From Bacteroidaceae bacterium (GTDB taxonomy: Bacteria > Bacteroidota > Bacteroidia > Bacteroidales > Bacteroidaceae), in assembly GCA_030843315.1 (NCBI GenBank), contig JAUUPT010000051.1:1-26294 (forward strand): 26,294 nt of DNA, in the 5' to 3' direction. Position 1 is the stretch's first letter. Every line of letters starts with the position of its first letter. A program made the translations under genes and the position numbers. The notes beneath the pieces were generated by a model, which saw only the letters and a program-made list of their open reading frames with translations, did no database searches and was not told where the DNA came from. This document shows positions 1 to 6,708 of the stretch, piece after piece.

Positions 1-2
1 CA

Positions 3-1976
3 ACTCAGTCTGCACGTAATTGTGAATTTACGGGTACTGATGATGAGAATACTTTGAATTTTGACGGTTCAGATGATGAGAATCCTTCAAAATTCTTAGC
101 ACTTTATCCTGCCGGAATGACAGTTACCGTTTCCGGCGATGTATTTACAGTAAAAGGTTTGCCTGATTTGTCTGCACAGGATCAGCAAACATTAGCAGGT
201 ACTGGTTCTTATAAGAATTCTGTTAAATTTTCTGTTTCAGAAGCATATTCTGTAAATGATTATGATGCTGTAGGTGAAAAGGTTAATCTCAATTTTCAGC
301 GTGTTCTTCCAGGAGTTGTTTTCTCAACGAAAAATGCTGACCAATATACTAAGGGAGGAGCTGCGTCTATTTTTGGTAATTTGATATCAGTTCAGTTCAC
401 AGCCAAAGGGAAAAAAGGTACTGATGGTAGTTTTGATGACTCTACTACTCCAGCTCTTATTTACAACAATTCAGATGCAGAGTTGACAATTGATGCCAGC
501 AAGGGAACGGGAAGCATTTCTGATATGGGTACTACTCCTGCTAAAGCTGCTACTTTGAATTTAGAAACGACTAACGGACTTGAATGGTCGGATGCTGCCC
601 GTGCATATATGCTTGTTGCTCCTATTCAACGTAGCGGCAAAGAAGAATATTTGGAAGCAGTATACACCTTTGAAAATATTGTATTTACAGAAGCTTATCC
701 TACTAGTAAGGATTGGGTAGCGGGTACATTCTATAATTTTAAATCACTGGATATCAATAGCTATGCTTATTTAGTTACAAGTACAGTAGGCGATCGTACT
801 TTGATTATTAATGACGGTAATTTTGATGATATCATCGGAAGCAATGGCAAGGTTATTTGGCCGGCTACTGACGCTGATGGATCAATCAATCTGACCGACT
901 TTACAACTATTATTTGCAATGTTGATTTGAACTCTGCACAGCTTGCTAAGTTGAAAAGTTTCACAAGCCTGAAGAATCTTACTTTGAACGAAGTAAAGAC
1001 TGTTCCTGCTAAAATGTTAGAAGGACTTGCCGCCAATATGGAAATTCTTAAGATGCCGGCTGTGACAGCTATTGATGATGAGTTTACGAACAACGTAGCA
1101 TTTGCAAATCTAAAAGAACTTGATTTAGCTGCTTATAACTTTGAAAGTGACGCTGTTAACGGATATTTCTTCAATGGCGATACAAAGGGGACGCTTGAGA
1201 CTCTAAATATAGCAGGTGTTACCAGTATGGCTCCAAAGTTCGGTATTGAAAGAACATTGTCATTCCAGGGTTATACTAAATTGACAGAAGTAACAGTTAA
1301 AGATGGTGTAGAACTTTCTGCAAATGCATTCAGTGGTTGTAGTGCTCTTGCAAAGGTAAATGGTACAGTCAATATAACTAATGGTATCTCAGCATTTGAG
1401 AATGATGTACTTCTGAAAGCAATCAGTGTAAGCGGTACTGTGATTCCTGATAAGGCATTTAACGCTTGTGCGTTATTAGAAACTGTCACAATGGGAGATG
1501 CCCAAGTTATTCCAACAGAAGTTGGAACCGAAGCATTCAAAGCTACTAAAATCAAGTACATGGATTTGAGTAAGGCTACGAAGATCGGTACATCTGCTTT
1601 TGAAAACGCAGCTGAATTTGTAGGGCCTAAAAAGGGTACTGATGTTTTGGATGTTGCTGTTATAGTCGTTTCAGAGAAAGTGTTTGCAAGCACAGCACTG
1701 AAGATGGTTCGCTTCAATAATGCGACAAGTATTGAGGACGGTATTTTCAATGGAGTAACTAGTTTGATACAAGTTAAATTTGTAAAACCGTTCACTGTTG
1801 ATGCAACACGTACAACGACATGGACTTCGGGCATGTTTGGTACTTCTACCAATGTTAATCTGTTCATTAATAAAGATCAGGCATATCGTAGTGGTACAAC
1901 TCTGAACTTACCTTGGACAAGCACATCTAATCCTGATGTAACTTCCATTACATTCAAAGGTATTACAGTTGAATAA
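3..1976 (+). CDS. Fimbrillin-like surface protein with C-terminal BspA-type leucine-rich repeats, 5' truncated by the window edge
   Basis: The reading frame is open from the first bases of the window, with no stop before the first TTG at 54, so the true start lies outside. The N-terminal half looks like a fimbrillin-type beta-sandwich: a long Thr/Asn/Asp-rich beta-strand region followed by a segment containing WVAGTFYNF, the kind of C-terminal strand seen in Bacteroidales FimA/Mfa-like proteins. From about residue 290 of the visible part it changes to leucine-rich repeats of the BspA/LRR_5 type, with recurring patterns such as AFSGCSAL, AFNACALLETV and AFKATKIKYMDL. Such proteins are exported lipoproteins of the cell surface or fimbriae; the signal peptide would lie upstream. 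Adhesion or a fimbrial accessory role is inferred from family knowledge. A strong terminator follows the stop, so this gene ends its transcription unit. Confidence 0.8.
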   Translation, partial: TQSARNCEFTGTDDENTLNFDGSDDENPSKFLALYPAGMTVTVSGDVFTVKGLPDLSAQDQQTLAGTGSYKNSVKFSVSEAYSVNDYDAVGEKVNLNFQRVLPGVVFSTKNADQYTKGGAASIFGNLISVQFTAKGKKGTDGSFDDSTTPALIYNNSDAELTIDASKGTGSISDMGTTPAKAATLNLETTNGLEWSDAARAYMLVAPIQRSGKEEYLEAVYTFENIVFTEAYPTSKDWVAGTFYNFKSLDINSYAYLVTSTVGDRTLIINDGNFDDIIGSNGKVIWPATDADGSINLTDFTTIICNVDLNSAQLAKLKSFTSLKNLTLNEVKTVPAKMLEGLAANMEILKMPAVTAIDDEFTNNVAFANLKELDLAAYNFESDAVNGYFFNGDTKGTLETLNIAGVTSMAPKFGIERTLSFQGYTKLTEVTVKDGVELSANAFSGCSALAKVNGTVNITNGISAFENDVLLKAISVSGTVIPDKAFNACALLETVTMGDAQVIPTEVGTEAFKATKIKYMDLSKATKIGTSAFENAAEFVGPKKGTDVLDVAVIVVSEKVFASTALKMVRFNNATSIEDGIFNGVTSLIQVKFVKPFTVDATRTTTWTSGMFGTSTNVNLFINKDQAYRSGTTLNLPWTSTSNPDVTSITFKGITVE

Positions 1977-2054
1977 AAACTGGTAAGTTCTAAAGTATAA
2001 TATAAGTAAGTTCTACTCTCTATGAGTTGAGTTTATACTATAGAGTACAGTATA

Positions 2055-2094
2055 GGGGCTGTCTAACAATAAAACGTTAGTCAGCCCCTTTTTT
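2055..2094 (+). terminator. Rho-independent terminator after the LRR/fimbrillin-like gene
   Basis: A 13-nt arm GGGGCTGTCTAAC pairs with GTTAGTCAGCCCC, with a single T-T mismatch, around a short A-rich loop. Six T residues follow at once (2089-2094). It lies 78 bp after the stop codon at 1976. The stem sequence resembles termini of some Bacteroides insertion sequences, but no second copy was seen here. Confidence 0.85.
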
Positions 2095-2556
2095 GATTAA
2101 TTTAGAAATAACAGAGCTTCACCTCTACTGGCTTTCCTCTCTATAGCATTTTTGTTTGAAATACAGTTTGCTGGCAATTACTCTAGCTGTCATACCCTCT
2201 TCAAACGGTTATTTCTTGTGGTATTGTTTGACATTATTTGGGTGATGGTGTCAAAATGCAGTGTTGACATAACCCTAAATAGATAGTCTTTTTACTCATC
2301 TATTATTGCTATCTTTTTGTGTATAACCGTCTTACACATACTAGTTCCTGCGCCAGATAGTGGTGCCAATTTTCTCTCCATATACATATCTATTCATTGC
2401 ATAATAAATATTATCTCGTTGATTATAAGTTATTTCCTTTACCTTTCTCGCACTCCTGATTCTTCCCCATCTGCTACTTTAAGATGTATTCCCACAGCTT
2501 GTATTCCGCTGATATTCAGTCAATATTTCTTCCCTTCTATTTAGGAAATTTGTTCT
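2095..2556. other. AT-rich intergenic region with no convincing gene
   Basis: About 460 bp between a terminator and a promoter candidate. The only plus-strand frame of note, 2317-2544, is rich in Ile, Ser and Tyr, has no ribosome-binding site or recognisable domain, and is very probably spurious. On the minus strand around 2115-2275 there are short broken frames, one reading MTARVIASKLYFKQ before a stop. These could be a decayed transposase remnant, but this cannot be confirmed by eye. No RNA gene is recognised. Confidence 0.5.
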
Positions 2557-2564
2557 TTACTTTG
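2557..2564 (+). promoter_or_regulatory. Possible -7 element of the promoter for the small peptide and lipoprotein genes
   Basis: TTACTTTG matches the Bacteroidales -7 consensus TAnnTTTG at all but one position. No clear TTTG -33 element is visible 19-21 bp upstream. If used, it gives a leader of about 160 nt before the small ORF at 2734, containing GC-rich stretches and short inverted repeats. Confidence 0.4.
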
Positions 2565-2733
2565 CAGGCTGAAATGCGGGGCTGCGTGTGGGCGTATATA
2601 CCTTATATATAGGGGTTACGGGGCGGATGGAAGGAAGTCCATTCAAACTTGCGAGGCGCAGTTTTCGTGAAGAAATCAATAATAAATCGAATAAAAGAGA
2701 AACGATTATTTATATTATTAACAACTAATTTTA

Positions 2734-2877
2734 ATGATTATGAAAATGGAAAATGAAATGAAGTATGTGGCTCCGGAGGTGGAAGTGCTGGAGGTAGAAA
2801 TCGAGATGGGATTCGCAGGTAGTATTGAGAATCCGGGAATCGATGAACCGGAAATCGGAGGAGGAGGTTTGGAATAA
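2734..2877 (+). CDS. Small acidic, glycine-ended peptide (47 residues), function unknown
   Basis: A short frame starting at ATG 2734, with an alternative in-frame ATG at 2740, encodes a 47-residue peptide. It has a charged head followed by YVAPEVEVLEVEIE, then the motif GFAGSIENPG and a GGGGLE tail. It has no signal peptide and no membrane segment. Bacteroides genomes carry many small uncharacterised proteins of this style: a Tyr-x-x-Pro-Glu-Val-Glu head and a glycine-rich, variable tail. Here it lies 60 bp upstream of the 802-residue lipoprotein gene on the same strand, so co-transcription is likely. Coding status rests on this layout and the peptide pattern. A role as a modified-peptide precursor or as a leader is possible but speculative. 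Confidence 0.6.
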   Translation: MIMKMENEMKYVAPEVEVLEVEIEMGFAGSIENPGIDEPEIGGGGLE

Positions 2878-2937
2878 CCGAGAATAAAAGTAAAAGAATA
2901 ATAAATTGTATTTTAAATTTAAAAACAAGAGATTACG

Positions 2938-5346
2938 ATGAAAACAAGAAAAGTTTTAATGGCGATGGTATTGCCGGCTCTCTTTGCCGCATGTACATCG
3001 GAAGACTTCGTGGAAACAACACCGAGCCTGAACGGCAGAGCACTGCTGGGTGATGGCTTTACGGTTGAAGTTTCAGAAAATAATGCATCAACCAGATTCG
3101 CATGGGAACCCGCAGGCTGGAAGTTTGAGGCTGGCGATGAGTTTGGAGCTGGTGTGACAGACCCTACTCAGGGAACTATATCAAGCGATAAAATGTTGGG
3201 CAATTACATCTTCACAAAAGGCGCCAACGGTTATAGTACGACTTCACAAATGTATGAAGGTATTTACTTATTCTATAGCTACGATGGTTTCCAGAAAAAG
3301 GATACACGTGACTTGATTGCATTTGACCTGGGTCTGCAGAAGGCTGACTTGAGCAAACCGGAAGAGGCTATCAGCAAGAGTAAAGCCAAATTGTTCTTCT
3401 CTCCTCTTTATAAGGTGGAAGCTGGCAAGGTAGGTATTGCACTTCCTTTGAATTTCTATCCTTATTGGGGTGTGGCTGCTGTTAAGATTAAGAATGACAC
3501 GGAAGCAAGCTTTAAGATTTCTCAGATTATATTAACAGATGGAACTACGGCGTTTACAACTAAAGGTCAAATTGATCCTACGAAGCTTAGTGGAGCAAAG
3601 TTGATGTATTCAGTATCTAAGGAAGGGAAATATGAACTTCCTGAGGGAATGACAGCTGAAAAGTATAATGAAGCAATGGCTTCTGTTAATCTTGCAGCTG
3701 CCGGTGCAGTGGAGACGAGCAGCATCGTTCTGGATTGCATGGACTATGAGTTGGCTGTTGGTAAAGAGGTTGTTGCATATATGAATGTGCCTGCAGGAAA
3801 ACACACAGGTACCAATCTTACTGTGAAAGTAGTTGCTAAGAATACGAAGGGAGAGACTAAGTCGGTTACGTCTGAAGGTTTGGCCGCTGAGTTTAAGCAT
3901 GGCACAACTAAGGCGGTGTTTGGTCTGAATGATGACAAGACAATGATGAGTTGGGTAATAGAAGGTTTGGGAGACGCTCCCGAGGAACTCTATATTGACA
4001 ACAAGGCTGACTTGAAGGCTGCTATTCAGGGAGCTAAGAATGCAATTATTGTGAATAATTTGGGAGACTTGGCGATTGATAATGATATTGCGAGCGCTTT
4101 GGTGAAAGCTAAAGGTGTGGTGACATTTAAGAATCCTATTGCTGTTAAGGTTGCAAGTAAAGCTACTATTAATAATGTGAAGTTTGAAGAAGATGTGACA
4201 GTGGAAGGGGAAGTGACTTTCGATGCTGGGAAAACTGCTGCTACTAATATGACAGTGGCAAAAAGTATGACAGTGAAGGCTGGAAAGACTATCCTGAAGG
4301 CTGGTACTTTTAGCGATGCAACAGTTAATGTAGAAGGTGGTGAAGTGGAATTGGCGAAGGCTGATTTGGTGATTACTAAGGTAGATGTGAAGAAAGGTAC
4401 TTTGACTGTAAGCACGGATCAGAGTGTTGCTAGTGCAAAGATTAAAGCATTGAGTTTTGGCAGTGAAGCTGCTAATGCGCTGAATGTTGTTGCTTCTACT
4501 GATGATGAAGGAGAAGTGGTTGATACTGAATTGGAGATTGACAAGGTAACAGTGGCTTTGAATGCTAAGACTACCACCACAATTGATGAACACTCTACTA
4601 TTAGCTTGACAGGTAATACCAGTTCCATACTTACTAATAATGGAGTTATGAGTAATAACGGTAAGATCGCTGTTGCAAGTAATGGTGTTTTGACTAATGC
4701 GGCAACAGGCAGCATTGAAAATGCAGGTACGATTGAGACTATAGTAAACAGCGGATATGTGAAAGTGACAAGTGTGTGGGCTTCAACGGCGCTGGCTACA
4801 GGGAGTACCGGTGTGGCTGATAATACGGTTGGTAGTACAATAACTGGTACTGCTACTGGACACACTATTTATCGCTTGTATAGTGGAAGTGTGTCTAAGG
4901 TGACTGCAAATGCCGAGTTGGCGGTGTTCTACAATGCAACGTTGGAAAAGGATGTTGAGTTGGCGGATGACCAAAGCGCTTTGATGCTGGGTGCAAACAC
5001 GATTGCAGAGGGGGTTACATTGACAATGGGTCAGAGTGCAGAAAGTCCTACTTTGCAGATAGGTTTGAATGCTGCCGCTCTCAATGGAAATGATTTCAAG
5101 ATTGCCTTGGTAGTTGCTAAGGGTGATTTGACGGGTAAAGAAGCGAACCCTGCAGGACAGGCAGCCTCTATCAATAAAGCAGTGGAGACTTATGTGCTTG
5201 GAACGATTTCAGCAGCGGCACTTCCGATAAAGAACTATGGTTCTGTTAGTAAAAATGCTGGGACAATAACATTTTTGAATAGTGGAAGTGCAGGTATGGA
5301 TAATACAACCTGGATTCCCGAAGGGAACTTGGATCCTCAGTCGTGA
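2938..5346 (+). CDS. Large surface lipoprotein with fimbrillin-like N-terminal part and solenoid-like Thr/Val/Asn-rich body
   Basis: The 802-residue product begins with a lipoprotein signal peptide: basic MKTRK, a hydrophobic core, and lipobox LFAAC with the acylated Cys at residue 19. Residues 30-340 include segments such as STRFAWEPAGWKFEAGDEFG and resemble fimbrillin-family or fimbrial accessory lipoproteins of Bacteroidales. Residues 350-760 are a long run of short beta-strand repeats rich in Val, Thr, Asn, Gly and Ala, with Asn ladders such as SILTNNGVMSNNGKIAV. This suggests a beta-helix or solenoid of the adhesin type. It lacks Cys apart from the lipobox and a few N-terminal residues. 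A cell-surface adhesive or structural role is inferred. It is probably in one unit with the small peptide gene 60 bp upstream, and it ends at a strong terminator. Long antisense frames over it are by-products of its biased codon use. Confidence 0.8.
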   Translation: MKTRKVLMAMVLPALFAACTSEDFVETTPSLNGRALLGDGFTVEVSENNASTRFAWEPAGWKFEAGDEFGAGVTDPTQGTISSDKMLGNYIFTKGANGYSTTSQMYEGIYLFYSYDGFQKKDTRDLIAFDLGLQKADLSKPEEAISKSKAKLFFSPLYKVEAGKVGIALPLNFYPYWGVAAVKIKNDTEASFKISQIILTDGTTAFTTKGQIDPTKLSGAKLMYSVSKEGKYELPEGMTAEKYNEAMASVNLAAAGAVETSSIVLDCMDYELAVGKEVVAYMNVPAGKHTGTNLTVKVVAKNTKGETKSVTSEGLAAEFKHGTTKAVFGLNDDKTMMSWVIEGLGDAPEELYIDNKADLKAAIQGAKNAIIVNNLGDLAIDNDIASALVKAKGVVTFKNPIAVKVASKATINNVKFEEDVTVEGEVTFDAGKTAATNMTVAKSMTVKAGKTILKAGTFSDATVNVEGGEVELAKADLVITKVDVKKGTLTVSTDQSVASAKIKALSFGSEAANALNVVASTDDEGEVVDTELEIDKVTVALNAKTTTTIDEHSTISLTGNTSSILTNNGVMSNNGKIAVASNGVLTNAATGSIENAGTIETIVNSGYVKVTSVWASTALATGSTGVADNTVGSTITGTATGHTIYRLYSGSVSKVTANAELAVFYNATLEKDVELADDQSALMLGANTIAEGVTLTMGQSAESPTLQIGLNAAALNGNDFKIALVVAKGDLTGKEANPAGQAASINKAVETYVLGTISAAALPIKNYGSVSKNAGTITFLNSGSAGMDNTTWIPEGNLDPQS

Positions 5347-5376
5347 TAATCTTTTCTTGAAAGAACTGATAAGACT

Positions 5377-5410
5377 AAGGCGTGCTCATTATGGGCACGC
5401 CTTTCTTTTT
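5377..5410 (+). terminator. Rho-independent terminator of the lipoprotein gene
   Basis: AAGGCGTGCTCA pairs with TGGGCACGCCTT (one G-T type mismatch) around a 3-nt loop, followed by a T-rich tract (CTTTCTTTTT). It lies 30 bp after the stop codon at 5346. Confidence 0.85.
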
Positions 5411-5656
5411 GAAAAGATTTGAGTGCTGGGAGGGGAAGAAGAGAGAAGAGATTCTTCACTTCGTTCTGAATGACAGGATGGAAGGTTTAGGAAAAGGGGA
5501 ATGATGATGGTCCTGGATATTCGTAGGTAGGACGTTGATTGCATGGGGCTATACCTTATTGTATATAGGAGGAAATGGGAGGGGGAGAGGGTTCACCACA
5601 GAGGACACAGAGGCGCACGGAGTTCTTCCTGGCAATGAAAGGCGGGGGAGGTGTTA
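5411..5656. other. Non-coding convergent intergenic DNA with interspersed-repeat-like motifs
   Basis: No believable gene is seen. At 5448-5475 there is a stretch beginning GAGATTCTTCACTTCGTTC and continuing to TGAATGACA, which resembles a short intergenic repeat seen across many bacterial genomes. At 5592-5623 the sequence begins TTCACCACAGAGGACACAG and continues GAGGCGCACGGAG, which resembles another widespread intergenic motif (the accacagaggacacagag type). The second one shares its TTCACCAC start with units of the tandem array that begins at 5657. Confidence 0.45.
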
Positions 5657-5940
5657 TCACTCCGCAAGGGAATGTCGTTCACGACGAAGGGGAACGTCCT
5701 TCACGACGAAGGGGAACGTTCTTCACCGCGAAGGGGAACGTCCTTCACCGCGAAAGGGAACATCCTTCACCACGAAAGGGAACATCCTTCACCACGCGGG
5801 GTAAAGCCTTTTACTACGCAGGGTGAAAGCTTTTACACGCCGAGGTAAAAGCTTTTACACACCGAGGTAAAGGTCGTTACATTGCCGGGTAAATGCTTTT
5901 ACACGCCGAGGTAAATGCTTTTACATCGCGCGAAAAAAGG
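5657..5940. repeat. Tandem array 1: about 13 direct repeats with a 22-bp period
   Basis: Thirteen units follow one another without spacers, with starts at 5657, 5678, 5700, 5722, 5744, 5766, 5788, 5809, 5831, 5853, 5875, 5897 and 5919. All are 22 bp except two of 21 bp. The early units share a TTCAC(g/c)(a/g)CGAA start and a GGGAAC(g/a)TCC end. The later units drift to TTTTACAC at the start and GAGGTAAA(a/t)GC at the end, so the array is a graded series. Unit junctions carry inverted repeats: GAAGG-CCTTC at 5686-5702 in the early part, and the perfect palindrome GTAAAAGCTTTTAC at 5845-5858 in the late part. Because the period is not a multiple of three, overlapping frames open by chance; no coding role is supported. 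Confidence 0.9.
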
Positions 5941-5968
5941 CGGTAAATGCAAGGAATTGACAAACAGC

Positions 5969-6257
5969 AAAGTATAAGTCTGAAGACAGAAAAGTATAAG
6001 CTGATAGGAAGTAAAGTATAAGCCTGCAGGAAGTAAACTATAAGCCTGCAGGAAGTAAACTATAAGCCGACAGGAAGTAAAGTATAAGCCTGCAGGAAGC
6101 AAACTATAAGCCGACAGACAGCAAAGTATAAGCTGACAGGAAGTAAAGTATAAGCTGACAGGAAGTAAAGTATAAGCCTGCAGGCAGCAAAGTAGATGCC
6201 TGCAGGCAGTGCGGTATATTTGCCGACAGAGAGCGCAGTATGGGCTGTCGGCAAGGC
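5969..6257. repeat. Tandem array 2: about 13 direct repeats, again with a 22-bp period
   Basis: Eleven clear 22-bp units start at 5969, 5991, 6013, 6035, 6057, 6079, 6101, 6123, 6145, 6167 and 6189. Two degenerate units (6211-6234 and 6235-6257) run up to the 3' end of the pqqD-like gene. The core is AA(g/c)TATAAG, then a variable CCTGCAGG, CCGACAGG or CTGACAGG block, then AAG(t/c). Several units contain the 8-bp palindrome CCTGCAGG. The last two units form a perfect 10-bp inverted repeat, TTGCCGACAG (6220-6229) with CTGTCGGCAA (6245-6254). The array is 28 bp from array 1 and has the same period but a different sequence. The minus strand is stop-free in all registers over the regular units, which produces misleading open frames. 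Confidence 0.9.
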
Positions 6258-6267
6258 GGTGTGCTGG

Positions 6268-6534
6268 TTATTCGATGACTCCGCAACCCGTCAGGGCGTC
6301 TATCCACTTCCCGGCATCGACGGTGGCGGCAGCGGGGTCGATGCCGAAATGGCTGACCAGGACGTTGGCGGCGGTTTCGAGGGTGAAGTCGGTGCCACGC
6401 AGTTCGTTCCACAGCAAGAGGGCGGTGGAGTTGAGGGAGATGACTTTGGTCATGTCCGATTGGAGTTTGCCTTGTTCTACAACGAGGTTTTCACCGGCGA
6501 TTTCGCGTACTTTATAAATGTCTTTAATCTTCAT
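6268..6534 (-). CDS. PqqD-family small protein (putative peptide-binding RRE domain)
   Basis: The 88-residue product MKIKDIYKVREIAGENLVVEQ... has the PqqD-family layout: a beta hairpin at residues 5-35, then SLNSTALLLWNEL (33-45), the usual 'N-x-T-a-x-x-i/l-W' signature, then helices around AANVLVSHFG and a C-terminal GVIE. PqqD proteins bind leader peptides for modifying enzymes and often occur as small stand-alone proteins in Bacteroides near polysaccharide or peptide-modification genes. The start at 6534 is chosen because a perfect -7 element (TATCTTTG) lies 33 bp upstream; a longer frame from 6579 would start upstream of that promoter. It is transcribed away from the nucleotidyltransferase gene and towards array 2. 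No modifying enzyme such as a radical-SAM or cyclase gene is visible in the window. Confidence 0.8.
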   Translation of the reverse strand: MKIKDIYKVREIAGENLVVEQGKLQSDMTKVISLNSTALLLWNELRGTDFTLETAANVLVSHFGIDPAAATVDAGKWIDALTGCGVIE

Positions 6535-6566
6535 ATCCGATTGTTTTTTGTTATTATTTCGTGGCG

Positions 6567-6574
6567 CAAAGATA
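6567..6574 (-). promoter_or_regulatory. -7 element of the pqqD-like gene promoter
   Basis: Read on the minus strand this is TATCTTTG, a full match to the Bacteroidales TAnnTTTG element. It lies 33 bp upstream of the ATG at 6534 and fixes that start. The -33 element is not clear. Confidence 0.75.
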
Positions 6575-6658
6575 AACATTCCAGCCTAAAAAGCGAAAAT
6601 AATAGCTAAATATCACAGAGAAAGGGGAAGGGCGAAGGAACGTTTCCGAAATAATACG

Positions 6659-6666
6659 TATCTTTG
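6659..6666 (+). promoter_or_regulatory. -7 element of the nucleotidyltransferase gene promoter
   Basis: TATCTTTG is a perfect TAnnTTTG match, with a GTTTC-like -33 candidate around 6641-6645. The gene's ATG at 6709 lies 42 bp downstream. This makes the in-frame TTG at 6664 impossible as a start, because it lies inside the promoter. Confidence 0.75.
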
Positions 6667-6708
6667 CACCCAGAAACTAACGACTGTATTCTTCAGCAAT
6701 TTAGGATT

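Noticed and set aside
2055..2290. Remnant of an insertion sequence
   Set aside because: The GGGGCTGTCTAAC stem resembles some IS ends and broken minus-strand frames follow, but no second terminus, target duplication or recognisable transposase motif is visible. A terminator explains the stem.
2317..2544. 75-codon plus-strand ORF
   Set aside because: It is AT-rich with low-complexity composition, no ribosome-binding site and no resemblance to a known small protein; it also ends before the promoter candidate of the next unit.
2557..2733. Invertible promoter controlling the surface lipoprotein
   Set aside because: Phase-variable promoters are common in Bacteroides, but no matching pair of flanking inverted repeats and no adjacent recombinase were found.
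3610..4593. Long minus-strand open frame (327 codons) opposite the surface lipoprotein, with others at 4026-4415 and 4419-4865
   Set aside because: They lie antisense to a gene with a clear signal peptide and lipobox. The biased Ala/Thr/Val/Asn codon use of that gene removes stops from the opposite strand. The antisense products are His/Cys/Ser-rich without domains.
5535..5848. Three overlapping plus-strand frames giving repetitive products
   Set aside because: They are produced by 22-bp repeats read in three registers, have no ribosome-binding sites and encode the same short pattern in each frame.
5657..6257. CRISPR array
   Set aside because: Units abut each other with no unique spacers, drift gradually in sequence, and no cas gene is near.
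5899..6412. Minus-strand frames over array 2 with LLPAGLYF-like repeats
   Set aside because: The starts are placed at chance Met or alternative codons inside repeats or opposite pqqD, and the openness follows from the unit sequence. Kept as a finding about the array, not as genes.
6196..6609. Plus-strand frames of 137 and 102 codons overlapping pqqD
   Set aside because: They are antisense to a gene with family signature and consensus promoter; their own products show no domain and they lack a start signal.
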